Assembly: GCA_905331475.1 (NCBI GenBank)
Contig: CAJNYU010004349.1
Location: 43,089 to 107,088 of the forward strand
Source of the DNA: Rotaria socialis
Taxonomy: Eukaryota > Rotifera > Eurotatoria > Philodinida > Philodinidae
DNA length: 64,000 nucleotides
Direction: 5' to 3'
Within the stretch, counting starts at the first letter, position 1. The number at the start of each line of letters is the position of its first letter. Position numbers and translations under genes: made by a program. Positions 11,501-24,412 of this stretch are shown here, piece after piece. Below the pieces are notes generated by a model. The model saw only the letters and a list, made by a program, of their open reading frames with translations, made no database searches and was not told where the DNA came from.

Positions 11501-14245
11501 ATCATAAAGTGATTTGGTGGAAGTTTTGCCTAAGACAATCTGCGATAAAGTTTCTTTTGAAAAAGTCATTATCTTTACGAACTATTATTGTTGCTGTTTC
11601 AAGAAAATTCCCACAAAAAATCAGGAGCATTCGGTAGAAATCCGTAGTATTCCACATAATTTGCTTTTCAACAAAATTTAGAGTTCCACCATAATCATTA
11701 TTCTGGTTGGCTGTCAACTCTATGATTTTCAATCACACAACAAATATAATAGCTAAATCAAAACTGTCACCTAGATCGGAATAAAGTCCTTCTGTTATAC
11801 CCGAGAAGTTTTAAAGAAAAATAAGCAATGCTTCTTTCTCATCATAGACTATGCAAGGTACTTTATTACACCTGTTCGTTCGTTGCGCCATGCTGAACAT
11901 GCTCACCAAACAAAAAGCCCATTGCAAAAATGTAGCAGGATCAATTTCTAGAATTTTCACATATTTTCAATATTTTCTGCCATTGATATAGATTTCTATC
12001 ATCGCCATGAAAGAGCAGATAATTTCAAATGAAAATATTTACTCTACATCGTTATTCAATTGTGTTTTGGTTTTGACAATGGGAGCATTAAAGTGTGAAA
12101 TAGCTCACCCATAAATCGTACGCAGATGTTGTTCCTATTTCAATAGAGAAATTTTGTGGCGTTATTATTTCTGATGTTTTTTTGTATATTGGTTCCTTAG
12201 ATAATCGTTAACAGAATTTCGTCAAATTTTCGATGATATTTTCTATCAAATAGTCACATTCTATATTTTTCTGGTAGGTAATTATACGAAGGCAGTCCTA
12301 GATAAATATTCCCTTTAAATTTCCATATTCTCATCGAGATAAGCTGGAAATCTTCGTTAAGATATCATATCTAAGCAATGAATAATATCTACAAAGTTTC
12401 TTTAAAGTTCGATTGAAACCTTGAAAATTTTTTTCTACAAGTCACAGCGCTTATCGAATGATTTCAACAGAAAAATAACACACTGATTACATCTTAGTTA
12501 ATTATATTTTCTATAAAAGAGTGCATCTATCAAAGATAAACTGGTGTAATACGAATAAGAATGACTAACGTTTCAAGGTATCGTTTAAATTCCAAATATA
12601 AATATTTCGTTTCGCTCTGATGGATCTAAAATGGTAAATGAAGAAAAAAATCAATGCAGCTCATTATGCTTATCTGTCGAGATAAAATATTCAATAGTTA
12701 AAAACTGACACGAAAATAAAATTAATACACAAATGAGTCAACACGATTTACTGCGCATTGATTGAGTTTTCATTTTAATTGATTTTTCACACGAGGACTT
12801 GCTGTCGGCTGATTATACCGACGAAAGAGAAAGCAATAGATATATTAGCAAGCAAAAGAAAACAATAAATAACCAAAAAGCAAACATGAATGGAAGTTTC
12901 ATATTGCAGTCCTCTCTGCTACCGTCTAATTTCGGCAGCTTTCAAGAACGAGGGAATATCAAGAGGATCTTCATTAAAACGTTCCAATAGTTTTATTGAA
13001 CATTCATCTGCTCGAACTCTATGATTACGGTGCTCTGGAGCTGAAACACCAATATCATCTCGAAAAACTGGCAGACTACGCGAATGCTTGTTCCTTGTGC
13101 TGTAAATCTTGACAAAATTTAAAAATCCCCATCGTCCATGAATATTCGTTTCGTTGCGCAGAACGTTTTCTTATTTATTTTGTTGCAAAGAAGCGCATGG
13201 AAAACATATTACCCATCTATTCAATTCTCACCTTCAAAACCATCGACGCAGAGTAAATCCTTGGGTAGTGAATCGTACACACACGTGTGATTTACCATTA
13301 ATACTTTTTTTTATTCGTATCTGCATTTGAAAAACAAACACCGCTTAACGTTACAGTTCTATTGCATGATGGCTGATCACTTCGTAAATATTTCTTGCTC
13401 TTAGGTTTATCACATTTGATTTCTAGGCACAATATCGAAAAGCAAAGTATTCAAATTGAGTTAGGTTATTTTCTCGCTCAGTATATTCTCTTAAAGTAAC
13501 CGATCGTGATACAATATCATTTGATTTCCATCTTGATATTTTCCAGCAGACATTTCCTCGAATAATTACGATCTAAATAAAACTTCTACTAGACAAAAAA
13601 TACACCTGTAGATATGCACACGTCAGGAGCTATTGAAAAAAGCATACGAAGAAAATAGCTGAATTCATACATTGAAAAGGCTGTCATACATACAACACAA
13701 TATAAATACACGTCATTTATATTGTTTATTTCATGATTTTCATTTCTCGACCGTAAATTATCACAGAATGCATATGAAATAACATCGTATTGAAATATTG
13801 ACACATACATTTTTTTCTTAATCATCAAAAACAAATAAAATTATACATTTTTTCGTAGTAAAAGCTATAAAGAATGTTAATATATTTTTATTCAATTGAC
13901 TCAATCGTGATCTGTACAGAAACAGATAAATTTCGTCTTATCAACGGTATCAACTAGTCATTTTTGATAGAAAAAACTTGTCACGGCTTGGAAAAATAAT
14001 CACTGGCCAATAGTGACACGTGTATTGGAGGTTTCTATCCTTTTCAATATTGACTCATGTAACTTTCGAAATACAAAGGGCAACGTTAAAAATAGTACCT
14101 CAATTTGAGGGGAAAGATTAAATTCGATAAAATAAAAATATGACCTAGACAGACTAAATAGTTTTTGTGTTCTCATATTTTCGAAACTGCGACTCGTGAT
14201 ATGATGAGAGAATTTGTCATTTTTAATTGGCAGACGTGTCTGCAA
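8589..14245. other. 5.6-kb gene-free stretch
   Basis: Very AT-rich, with scattered open frames under 110 codons and no recognisable protein. Two GC-rich patches stand out: a C-run pattern at about 9241-9253 and a complementary G-run pattern at about 10538-10549. They could be the ends of a degraded element about 1.3 kb long, but the shared core is only 10-11 bases. Nothing else is supported. Confidence 0.45.
14238..14245. repeat. Left 8-bp target-site duplication of the hAT element
   Basis: GTCTGCAA is repeated exactly at 14940-14947, on the other side of the element. It fits the hAT pattern of T at position 2 and A at position 7. Confidence 0.9.
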
Positions 14246-14939
14246 TAGAGACCTGCGGAGTCAATTCTTTTTATTCCGAAACCCGACTCCGACTCCGACT
14301 CCGAAAAATTCCGAAAAGCTTCGAAATTTTATTATTGAAACGGGCAATCTGTGATACAATAGTCGAAAGATTATTTTCAGCTTCAAAGAATACTACATCG
14401 GAAAAAAGAACCAACTTAGGTTCCGAAAAATCAACCAAAAGTTATTTTAACAAAAAAGTAACTTTGTTGAAAGAGCTCTTCTGTGAGAATGGAAGAACAA
14501 GAACCATTTCAATGTCATCAACAACCACAGCCTCATCTACAGATTCAATATCAATATCTATTATGCCGAAGCAATCAAAATTTGATGATGAAGACAATTA
14601 TAGTAGTTTGGATGATGCTGAAATATTTCTTGATTCATGATATGTTTTTATTAAGTTGATCTCTCGAATTTTATAGCTGCAAGATGATTCGTTTCTTCTT
14701 TTTTGTCCGGAAACTCATTTTCAATATATGAAATAAGTGATGCCTTTCTTTTTTTGCCTCGTATAATATGAAAAATAAAGATATTGTTGTATAAAATAGC
14801 GAAATTTCATCAGACATAATTATAACTCTGACTCCGATTTACTCCGAGAAGTTTTTCAAAAAAATTGACTCCGACTCCGACTGCGACTGCGTCGAAGTCG
14901 GAGTTGAAATCGGGTTTCGGAATTCCCCGCAGGTCTCTA
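14246..14939 (+). mobile_element. hAT-superfamily DNA transposon, internally deleted (694 bp)
   Basis: The element begins TAGAGACCTGCGG and ends CCGCAGGTCTCTA, a 13-bp perfect terminal inverted repeat. Imperfect similarity extends inward for a further 25 or so bases, through CCGAAACCCG and ACTCCGACTCC motifs. It is flanked by an exact 8-bp duplication (GTCTGCAA at 14238-14245 and 14940-14947). Repeated ACTCCG units sit just inside both ends, as subterminal repeats that transposase could bind. The interior keeps only the C-terminal end of a hAT transposase, so the copy is non-autonomous. Perfect duplication and termini suggest a fairly recent insertion. Confidence 0.93.
14254..14640 (+). pseudogene. 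hAT transposase, C-terminal remnant
   Basis: The open frame ending at TGA 14638-14640 contains VERLFSASKNTTSEKRTNLG, which matches the conserved dimerisation motif at the C-terminus of hAT transposases. Upstream the frame runs directly into the terminal repeat, so the zinc finger and the RNase H-like catalytic part are gone. Downstream is a Ser/Thr-rich tail of about 60 residues ending in an acidic stretch. It cannot encode an active enzyme. It could only be expressed by chance or act as a fragment. Confidence 0.8.
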
Positions 14940-14947
14940 GTCTGCAA
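14940..14947. repeat. Right 8-bp target-site duplication of the hAT element
   Basis: GTCTGCAA, identical to 14238-14245. Confidence 0.9.
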
Positions 14948-15400
14948 AGGTCAAAAGTTTTCTTCTATCGAAACAATTCATGATTTTAGTCGGCAATAAA
15001 CATGCTTGCACAGACATCATTTTGATTTTAATTCTGATTAAGTGAGTGGTTTATGTGACCGATAGAGATTGAATTCGAATTACGAAAATTTAAAATGAAA
15101 AAAACGTCTATCTAGATGCCAATGTTTTTTTGACACGAAATATCGACCAACAACAAAAATGTATAATGATTAAAATGAAATCGATCGGAAAATAATGCAC
15201 ATCATGTTCTGCCTAGCTTGGAAAAAGTATCTGCAGGACAGGTTTGAGAACGAAAAAAGAAAAAAAAACGCACCTGTGCCGAACAAAATCTTTTTTTCCT
15301 ACTGACAGCAAAAATACGAACGAGAGCTGTGGAGTATTTAAGGCAACGAAATATTCATAACGATTGAAAAATTTCCGAATTGTTTTCGAAAATCGACAAG

Positions 15401-16230
15401 ATGCCCCGCTCCAAATATATTTCTGAACCTTCGTGGCACTTGAACATATACTTATCAAATGAATTAAACAGTCAGGAATCAGAGAGTTCTCAATCTGCTG
15501 AAGCGCTAATGCATTTATTTAACACGGATCTGTTGCAATCTTCTCATAGAATGAACGTCGAACTATTTGATCCATTGAATAATGATACAGAAGCTTTGCT
15601 ACTAGCTGATGAAGAGTTTTCATCGGATGCGGAAAATTTCAATTCGATCGATTTCAGTGATTGTTTTTTGGAAAAATCCAAAGAAATACCTCATCGACCA
15701 ACTGAAAAAAGCAATTCAACGCCGAATAATGATAAACCGCCGTCTTCATCAACAGAAAATATTCATCGAAGTCAGAAGAAAAATGCTTCATCACGTAAAT
15801 CATTTGCATCTTCAAATTATGGTGATGTTAAAAAGTTTCTGGTATACGATGTAGTAACTGGACGACTACGAAGACCCTTATTACATGAATTTATTCGACT
15901 GTTAGTAGAGCATGATGAATATTCCGATGTTGCTGAATATCTTGATCGAGAAAGAGGTATTTTCAAATTGCATAAACCAGAAGAAGTTGCTGAACTATGG
16001 AAAAATGTGAAAGGACGGAATAGCGATAATAGTAAGTTGACTTTCCAGAATAGAATTTCGTTTTATTGAAGACTTTCTTTTTTATAATTGCAGACATGAC
16101 GTACGATAAACTAGCGAGAGCTCTGCGTTACTATTATGGAAATGGTATTATGCATCCGAGTCCAGGACGCTTTACCTTTCGATTTGGATTAAAATCTGGT
16201 TTTGGCACTTCATGGGGAACAATTTGTTAA
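15401..16230 (+). CDS. ETS-domain transcription factor
   Basis: Two exons, 15401-16031 and 16094-16230, are joined across a 62-base intron and encode 255 residues. The ETS winged-helix domain fills the C-terminal third. It runs from about residue 165, RRPLLHEFIRLLVEH, through YLDRERGIFKLHKPEEVAELW, to MTYDKLARALRYYYGNGIM and GRFTFRFG. The recognition helix keeps the paired arginines of RALRYYY that contact the GGA core of ETS sites. The N-terminal part is Ser/Asn/Asp-rich and shows no pointed (PNT) domain. The ETS domain at the very C-terminus and the MTY-K-ARALR wording are reminiscent of both SPI and ESE/ELF groups, so no orthology is claimed. The intron splits the domain just before the recognition helix. 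ATG 15401 is the first in-frame ATG. The gene starts about 450 bases after the hAT insertion. Confidence 0.9.
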
Positions 16231-19200
16231 AGCAAAACATAAATATCTATAATATTTTATTTATTGTTTACTTCGGATGTAATATTCTATTTACATTGCC
16301 CTGTTTATTGTGGCGAGTCGGATACCTGCAATTTACACTTGACTGACTTGTTGTTTAAATTTTGTTGTCTGCTCGTTTCGTAGATGTAATATTAAATTTA
16401 GTATCAAACTAATTATATTTATACGTATACACATGACCTATTGTATCGTGAAAAAAAGAATATCTGCGTTTTACTATATTAAATAGTAACAAACACAAGT
16501 TTTTCTGATTCTATCAACATTTGAAAGTTTAGTTAGATGATTCGTCCTATTGACTTCATAGTTGATATTGATAGATTGATGGGTACATCGGCGAGGCATA
16601 TAATAAAACGATCGCAGGCTTCATTTATTTTTTTGTTATCACCTTTCTTTGATTACTATAATAACGTACTAAAAAATATATTATGTTTGTCAAGGTTAAG
16701 CTCTTGTTTTAACACAACGTGAATATAATTTTGCGTCTAGCTATGAATAAGGCAATAGACGGCTAGATTTCGATTATTGATATGTGTTGTTTACGTTGGG
16801 ACTCAGCAAAATGTTTTTTTATTCACTATCATCTGCTGATTATTTTTCGTCGATGATTTGGTGTTTTTCGTATAATCGACAATCGTTCGATAAATGTTTA
16901 TTTCGGAATGAAACTGTTAGTATGATTGAAATACGTTTGATGCTGTTAGGAAAGAAATAATTTTCTCGCCCGAATAAATGTCAAATTATATTCTATATGT
17001 AAATATCAATTAGATTTAGATTTAAAAGTAAAATTTTGTTCCAAATAAATAGTAATTCCCCGATTTTCATAGTATCAAATGAAAACATTTATTCTGATTC
17101 GTTGGTTCGTGAATTTGAAAACCGACATCGAATCTGCCAATGAAGGTAACCATGAAGAAAATACATATGTATGAATATTAAGATGACGAGAAAAGATTAA
17201 TTTTTCCGCGAAAATACAGCATGTATAAGAGTACAAAAACTTCGTCATATACAATAGGTTACTTACGATCTCCAATCGCAGAACGAAAAAACATAAATTT
17301 TGCTTTTCACAGAAAGAGCTAATGTATTTTTCTTTTTAGAATCTAGACGATACCATGAATCAATCATATATTAACCTATTTTATTGTCGTTTAGAAATTT
17401 ATTTAAGTCAACAAGATATAGTATGAAAATACATACGGTCGCAATTGATCGAAAATGTAAAAGCGAGACAAATTTGACGATTACCGTGACTAGGCATACT
17501 GTGATAAACGATTGATTGGCACGTTAATATAGGAATGTTTTAACTTGAAAAGCAAAATGATTGCTACCCCCATACGAAAACCTTTCCTTTTGCTACCAAG
17601 AATAGATCCAAAATTTATTTCTCTCAAAATATTATCTAGTTTAATGAATAAACAGAAAAAGTACCTAGTCGATATAAAAACGAAAACAAGTCTAATAAGA
17701 ACGTTGATCAACGTAGATATTCCAAAGTAAACATGTAAAATTGTCAATAGATACCATGACAAAATCGCTATCATACTGTTGTTGTTGTTGTTGTTCCTGT
17801 TGTCAAAGATAATTAATAGCGGTAAAATAAAACTTGTATTTCTAATTTTCTTCGAAAAAGAATAAAATACAAGAATCATTCTTATCGGTGAGTTGGATGT
17901 GCAAGTAAGTTTTGAAGCAACAACTTGAGTGTCTTCGTTTTGTCATTTTATGACACAGGAGAACTTTTATCGACGATTATGTAAAGGCTAAAGAACTTTA
18001 TTTGATTCTTTCACTAAGAGTTTTGTTTTTATTTTGGACCAACAAAAATTCATCGGAGAAAATCTGGTTAACATGACTCGTGTTATCCTTCGTACAAGAC
18101 ATTATGAAATGTCGAATTATGAGTTATGCCACAACTATTAACTAGCCAAAGAAAAACAAGATAGTTATATTCGAAATTGAAATTTTTCAGCAATATATTG
18201 TGACGCTCATTACTCAATACATTTTACTTGCTGCTATCTTTCCAACGCATATTTGTCTATGATTTTATCAATCATTTGAAAATCCATCCGTTGAAGCGCG
18301 AAACGATAAACAAACATCGACAAGGACAATTAATTGGAGTGAAAGTGCTTTTCTATGCACTTTCGTTGAGTTCGGAAATATTAATCCTACAATGCAAATA
18401 TGATAGTAACGTTCATAGTCTTTTAGTGACTCACATTCTCAAAGTTTTCTATTATGCCTTTTTGTGATATGAAATAGTTACTTAGAGGGACACAGTGTTT
18501 TTTCCCAGTATTACTATCGTATTTTAGTTTAGTCTAATTATCATTTGATAACAGTTGACGATTCGATACAAAATTTTTGTAATGAAGAATTGAAAATGAT
18601 CTGAGGTAATTGTATGCTAGACAGGTAGAAGAAAATCGAATAGACAAAAATCAATTCAATTAGATGATATCAAATGATAAATTCCCACCTCGTACAAAAG
18701 GATGCGTAAAAATAACCTTACCTTATCGTATGAAAAGTAAACATATAATACTTTTTCGTGCTAAGAGATAAAATAGAACATTACTTTTCGACGGTGAGAA
18801 GTATGTCTAGTCCCATGAAATTTAGTATTCGTTCTATGTTGAAAAATAAGGGATTTTCAGTGAAAAAGATATCAATTCTTACGCTCTTTCCCTTGACATT
18901 TTTCATTAGTAGAAAAGGTCATTTTAATTATTCAACTGATTTCATGACAATATCAAACGGGCACAAGCAGTGTATATAAACAAATTTTAAAGATATGAAA
19001 TATTGTTTTAATTTCTCAGATGATGAGATTTTGTGTTCAGACGTGAGCTGTGTTTTTATTTCGATTTGAATGATTGCATGCAATCTGATGCACATGTGCA
19101 TACGAAATCGATTGATTCAAATTTTGTTATGAATAATGTAATTTTTAACTGATGTTCCTTTTGTGTGATTGATCCATGGCATTCCTGGCAAAAAAAATCC

Positions 19201-19623
19201 ATTATTTGATTGTTTTGAGTACTTTGGTTTTTACAGAAAAGCACGCAAACATAGAACGGCTACAGCTGTGCGTATGCAAACAGAAGACAGAATAAGTATA
19301 ATCTGGCAGAAAGCGCTTTTGTTGTCAACAAGAAAAAAAATTTTCTTTTTTAAATAAACGATGCCGTACCACTTAACGTGTTATGCTAGATCGTTGGCAG
19401 GCATAATGCGATTCATTCTTTGCTGATTGAATGAGAAAAAAATTTCAAGTGCAACGCCGTGTTGTATGCACTTCACTTGTTTATTTTTGCAAACGAAATC
19501 ACACAAACGCTGCCGTATATAAAAGCAAATAATATTTTTTGAAACTTAAATAGACGATTGACAATATTTTTGTGTGCCGTTGCTTCACTGAAAATAAAAT
19601 ATTTTACAGTTAAAAACGAGATC
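16231..19623. other. 3.4-kb gene-free stretch
   Basis: AT-rich with no recognisable coding region. A hydrophobic 130-codon open frame on the minus strand (17490-17879) includes a run of CAA/GTT-type repeats and is about the length expected by chance in DNA this AT-rich. A short GTT trinucleotide run lies at about 17777-17795. Upstream sequences of the CAP gene must lie near the right end but show no clear motif. Confidence 0.45.
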
Positions 19624-20603
19624 ATGACTCTTTCGGCTACTCAATTGGGTCTCTGTCTTCAGTCCTATTGGTACATGTGGTAAGTATAACTAATTGAAAG
19701 CGAATACATTCAATCAATCAGTGAATCACTTTCAGGTTAACTAGTGGCTTATCGGGATTGGTTTTTATCGGTATTGATATTGGTAAGATAGATATTGTTA
19801 ATTTCTTAGATACTGAGAAGAAGTTTTAAATACCAAAGGCATTGCTGCATTTTTCATGGCAAAATTTAAAAAGAAAAATGGACCAGCGCGTGAACGTCCA
19901 CCAAGCACTGCTCAAAATCGACCGATGACTCCTATTGAAATTGATAACATCGATTATTCGTATAGACAAAATACAAGTAGAGGCTCTGCTACACGAAGCA
20001 CTTCTGGTTTAATATCAAGTATGATTTTATTGTACATGAAATCCAATAATATGTTTTCTATAGATAACTCCAGTTCGACGGATGATGTTGAAGATTTTGC
20101 TCAAACAACCTGTCAATTAGTGAATGAAATACGCAAGCAGTATGATGCTCCATCCGTGGAAGTAGACGATCAGCTAACTGTTATTGCTCAAGATTGGGCT
20201 AATCAAATGGCTCTTACTGGTAAATTAGAACATAGACCTCTTGAATATCGGAATTTTGGACGGCAATCACTTGGTGAAAATTTCATCGCTGTCTTTAAGA
20301 AAGAATTAACAGGTTAACTATTCTGCTTTCATTAAACGCATAAATGAAGATTTTATTAATCTGTTTTTAGCTAATAGAATGCTACGAAAATGGTTGAAAG
20401 AAGGAAGTGTATACAGATTTGGTCATGATGGAGGTAGAGAAACCAACAATTTTACACAATTAGTTTGGCATGGATCACGAGAAATTGGTGTTGGTCGAGC
20501 TCAATCACCTGATGGGAATTGGTGGTATGGCGTCGTTGTATTTGACCCGCCTGGTAACATTCCAAATCAATATGCACAGCATGTAACACTACCACGCACA
20601 TAA
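19624..20603 (+). CDS. CAP-superfamily (GAPR-1/GLIPR2-like) protein with N-terminal membrane anchor
   Basis: Exons are 19624-19679, 19736-19782, 19839-20312 and 20371-20603. A fifth, in-frame 45-base intron is likely at 20019-20063 (GTATGA...TATAG), giving 254 residues; unspliced it is 269. The N-terminus has a hydrophobic segment spanning exons 2-3, GLVFIGIDIGIAAFFMA, followed by KFKKK. This suggests a single-pass membrane anchor with a basic cytosolic face. The CAP domain starts near AQTTCQLVNEIRKQYDAPSV. It includes LEHRP, SLGENF, WLKEGSVY, NNFTQLVW and IGVGRAQSPDGNWWYGVV. Of the four cavity residues known in GAPR-1, the His of LEHRP, the Glu of GENF and the Glu of WLKE are present. The last His (of HFT in GAPR-1) is Asn here. 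Family members bind lipids or sterols; the substrate here is unknown. Confidence 0.87.
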
Positions 20604-23390
20604 AATTTGATTGAAAATCAAAGACAGACTTTTTTCTCTTCTCTTTGAACAACAAAACAAATCGAATCAATTATTATTTTTTGCTCCTCCTAAAACTATA
20701 ATTCATTCGAGTCATTCATTAAGAAATATCGCTTCTTTACACTTGAAAAAAAAATAGAAGACTGTATATATTTTAATTTCTAAAGTGTAATTTTGAATAA
20801 AAATTATGATTCTCTAATTATTCGTCTTAGAAAAATCAACAGTGAACCGCTTTTTCATGAAGAAGAACTTTGTTTTTAATGCTTTGAACGATTTCTGAAA
20901 AAAAGAATTTCGAAAACTGCGTTTACATTTAGTATCAAGTATTCCTCTCTGTCATTTCAGAGTCTGTCGCAAAGAGAAAGATTCAAGAATAATTTCATCT
21001 CGTACGCTCGGCGTCTAAATTTAAGATCATTTATCATTGGATTCTTAACATTTACGTCTGAATAACATAATATATAAAATTCATTTATGCACTTTTTGGT
21101 TTAAATGACGTACTGAAAATAAAAAATTCAATGAAATAACCTTGTTCTAAACGTTTACGGTCTTTAACTTCTATTATTCAATAAAATAGATGCTTTTTTC
21201 TTCGATCGATTCAAGGTGTCTCTTCAATGATGATCGACGAAGCGAATCACAATAGATCAATAATATGAAAACGATGATTCGATGATTTTGACAGTTCTTC
21301 TCCCGCTATCGTGCGTGAGAGTGGTAGATACGTAAACATTGCACGTGTTGAATGTGTACTTAGACCTTTTCCTTACTCATATTTGATGTTGATGTTTCGA
21401 AACTACGTCGCACAATATAGATCGCATCGCAGAGCAACAAGAGTGTAATTTGATGAACCGCGATTCGATATAATGCATTGAGATTGAAGCACTACTATTA
21501 TTTCATCATTGGTTTGTAACCGACCGAGATGAACACGGATCAAAGTCAAATCGATATCCGTCACTTTTTTTTCTATAAAATTTTTATCTTGTCTTCTTAG
21601 TTCGATGTAAAAATATTTGAAGCTAATAAAATATGCAAAACAAAAATTGTATGGCAAAGAACTCATTTTACTATAGTTAGAATGATAATTTCATTGTGAT
21701 TTTTTTATTTTAAATAAAAAACTAAAAACAAATGAAAATACAAATTATTCGAATCAATGTCGATTTATCATCAGTATTTCATATAAATGTTGATATTCAT
21801 GTTTTGTTTTGTCGATTGATAATACAATTTTGTGGAACTCACATATATTTTCGAAGAAAATAGTGAGTGTAAGTTGAATTGTTAGGTTTTTGCGGCTCCC
21901 CTGTACCCCACCCCCTCCCCATTACAGACGTAAAATATAAAAAAACTAACACTTAGATGCACTAATTAGAAATTNTTGGAAATTTCAGAAATTTCGGAAA
22001 TTGTATAATTTTGGGAAGTACCAAACAATTTAGAACACAAGTACTTGAAATTTCCAAAACTTCCAAAATTTCCTTTTTTGGAAGTCTGAACACTGCTGTA
22101 CAGAAGCGAGCAACTAGTTTATGTTACTATTACACTCGTTACTTCTACCACGTACAATAAACAGATGAAGATTTTAATCTTTTTTTTTTCTCACATGAAT
22201 ACCTTAATATAGAGCTTGAATCCACTTTAGTGTATTTACAATTCGCAACTTTTCCATCCACTGGGAAGCGTTTATCAAATTTTCGTTTATGAGAAAATGT
22301 ATCAATTTCTCACCTGATAATACGAAAAAATATAAATTTCTCAACAATATTGTCAGCTATATCTTAAATACTGTTTAAACTATTATCATTCACAATATTT
22401 CTCAATGAAACCACTAAACACTTCAGCATACCGACATATTCTAAACAAGAAGTTTCTTATACGGTCTCTCTAGTAATATTTCCTATTGATAGATTCAATA
22501 AACTTCAAATGTTAAAAAGGTTTTATTATCTTATTTTTGAACAAAATATGATCTCACTAGATTGAAAAAATAAAACTTCTATTTGATCAGTATCTAACTG
22601 ACCGAGATATGTGAGTTCCACATTTTAGCCCGCACGGGGCTGTGCTGAAAAGCTTTTCTATAATAACTTTTGTTTTCTATTGATTTAATTTCAGCGAAAA
22701 TCTCTTCCAAAAAAAACGAATCACACAATACTTCTTACTTCTTCGTGAATTTTTATTTAATTGCTGATGTATTACCTTTGTAGAAATCAAACTAATAGAA
22801 TATTTTAACGTTAAGGCTTTCATATGGAAAATTATATCGTTTACAAGAGGTCTATTTCGAACAATGAATCATTCATGGATTTGATTACTAAAGTAAATAC
22901 GAAATAAAGTTTTACAAATATGGTTTCTAGTGCTTACAGCTGAAAATTTTGGTCACTTTACAAACGTTTCACTCTCTGGTATTCGATATACTAATATGTT
23001 TGTCATAGGAATGAACCAAAATACATCTTGCCACAAGTTGCAATTTCATTAAGATGCCTATAATTTTATAAGAAAAGATTTAAGAACATTTATTTTGCTG
23101 TATTATTTAGTTAACATTTCAATTGGATGTACACCGCGTGCAATTATAGAAATCTATTAGCTACTTCTAATGGTTTATTGTTCATACATTTTGAATGATT
23201 CAGTTCTTAAAATTATTTCTAAGCGTTGCATTCAATCAATATTATATTTCAATGACTTCATAAAATTTAATATTACTACAAACACACTAACAATTAAAAT
23301 AGAGAACAATAACAGTAAAGAAAACAAATAGATTCACATGAAGAATCTAAAATGAGTACAATTTTACCAGTCAATAGAATGAGAAAAAAA
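20604..23390. other. Gene-free stretch after the CAP gene
   Basis: No gene is supported. A purine/pyrimidine-biased inverted repeat lies at about 21973-22085, built of GGAAATTTC-like units with an ambiguous base (N) at 21975. A C-rich patch lies near 21896-21925. The rest is plain AT-rich sequence. Confidence 0.45.
21973..22085. repeat. Small inverted repeat built of GGAAATTTC-like units
   Basis: The left arm reads TTGGAAATTTCAGAAATTTC; the right arm reads GAAATTTCCAAAACTTCC and continues AAAATTTCC. They are imperfect reverse complements about 30 bases long, separated by about 45 bases. It is probably a MITE-type hairpin remnant. The N at 21975 suggests assembly or haplotype ambiguity. Confidence 0.5.
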
Positions 23391-23767
23391 CCAACGGGGA
23401 GCAAACTGATTTTCAGGCATAGAAATCACTAGAAATAATCATGCATTAAAGATGTGAATAAAGACTCAGTTATTAGAAATTACAAGAAAAAAATGTAAAT
23501 AAATATAACTCACAGAAATTTTCGAACTATACAGTGAAAGAAAATATTGATTACTGATGATTTTTACTAATTTCCTTTTTCTTCAGAATGTACAATGTTT
23601 TCAGTGACCACTGTTGATTTCTCATAATTTTTCAACATTTCTGAACGTTTCCAATGATTTCTGCTGGTTTGCAATGATCATATAAAAACTGATCTCCAGT
23701 CATAGAAATCACTAGAAATCATAAAAAAATCAAAAAGAATCATGGAAATCAGTTTGTTCCCCCTTGG
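23391..23767. mobile_element. Short non-autonomous TIR element (MITE), 377 bp
   Basis: The left end reads CCAACGGGGAGCAAACTGAT; the reverse complement of the right end reads CCAAGGGGGAACAAACTGAT. Similarity continues for 4 more bases, giving about 24-bp termini with 3 mismatches. The repeated internal motif ATAGAAATCACTAGAAAT occurs near both ends. It has no coding capacity. A smaller relative with the same AAACTGATTTC terminus lies at 33157-33241, so this is a family rather than a chance palindrome. The superfamily is not identifiable. Confidence 0.7.
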
Positions 23768-24103
23768 AAAAAAAACACTCAAATGTACTCACTGCGGACC
23801 CACATATCTGTATACTACTTAGAGTTCGAAGACTTTCTCCATGTAACCATACATGTATTAGCAACTTCTATCGTAAAGAGTTTCGATATCATTAGATGAC
23901 GTTGTATTTTACTGTGTTAACGATAAAATTATCAACAGCTATTAATATTCGAATCTTATGAAGTAGAACTTGATGATATATGAATTATTAAATAGACAAT
24001 GACATTTTCTACAAACGTACACACTCTCTAGTTAAAAATCACAGGAAAACTGTCGGCCACCTTTTCAGATGGGGATTCTATTTTTGAAGATGTATGCCAG
24101 CAT

Positions 24104-24412
24104 TCAACCCCATTTGAATATGGATGACATTAGATCACTCCCATCAACTTTATACGTCTCCAGGTATTTTTTTGATACGGGATAACGAAGAAAAACGGTT
24201 CGCAGCTCTTCTATAATTTGGCGACATTCAACAGCAGTTATACATGAATTAAACAGTCGATATTGTACTGCTTCTGCTTCTTTTATAACTTCTTCCCAGC
24301 CAGGTTCATTCGGTACTTCCCATTCATGATTGTTATAAACAATCCGTTGCATTGTCGGTCTTGATAAGCCCATGTCCACTAGTAGAAGCATCCAAATAAT
24401 AATAATAAACAT
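24104..24412 (-). CDS. Small putative secreted protein, unknown function
   Basis: A single open exon of 102 residues with a genuine ATG at 24412. The first ~17 residues, MFIIIIWMLLLVDMGLS, form a strong hydrophobic signal peptide. The mature part is charged and helical-looking (GWEEVIKEAEAVQYRLF, then ECRQIIEELRTVFLRYP) and has two cysteines about 6 residues apart. No homologous family is recognised. The composition is protein-like and unlike the Phe/Ile/Lys-rich noise frames around it, but no intron or neighbour supports it. It could be the complete gene or one exon of a longer one. Confidence 0.5.
   Translation of the reverse strand: MFIIIIWMLLLVDMGLSRPTMQRIVYNNHEWEVPNEPGWEEVIKEAEAVQYRLFNSCITAVECRQIIEELRTVFLRYPVSKKYLETYKVDGSDLMSSIFKWG

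Noticed and set aside
17490..17879. 130-codon hydrophobic minus-strand frame
   Set aside because: Low-complexity Ile/Leu/Phe/Asn content containing a trinucleotide repeat; about the longest frame expected by chance in DNA this AT-rich.
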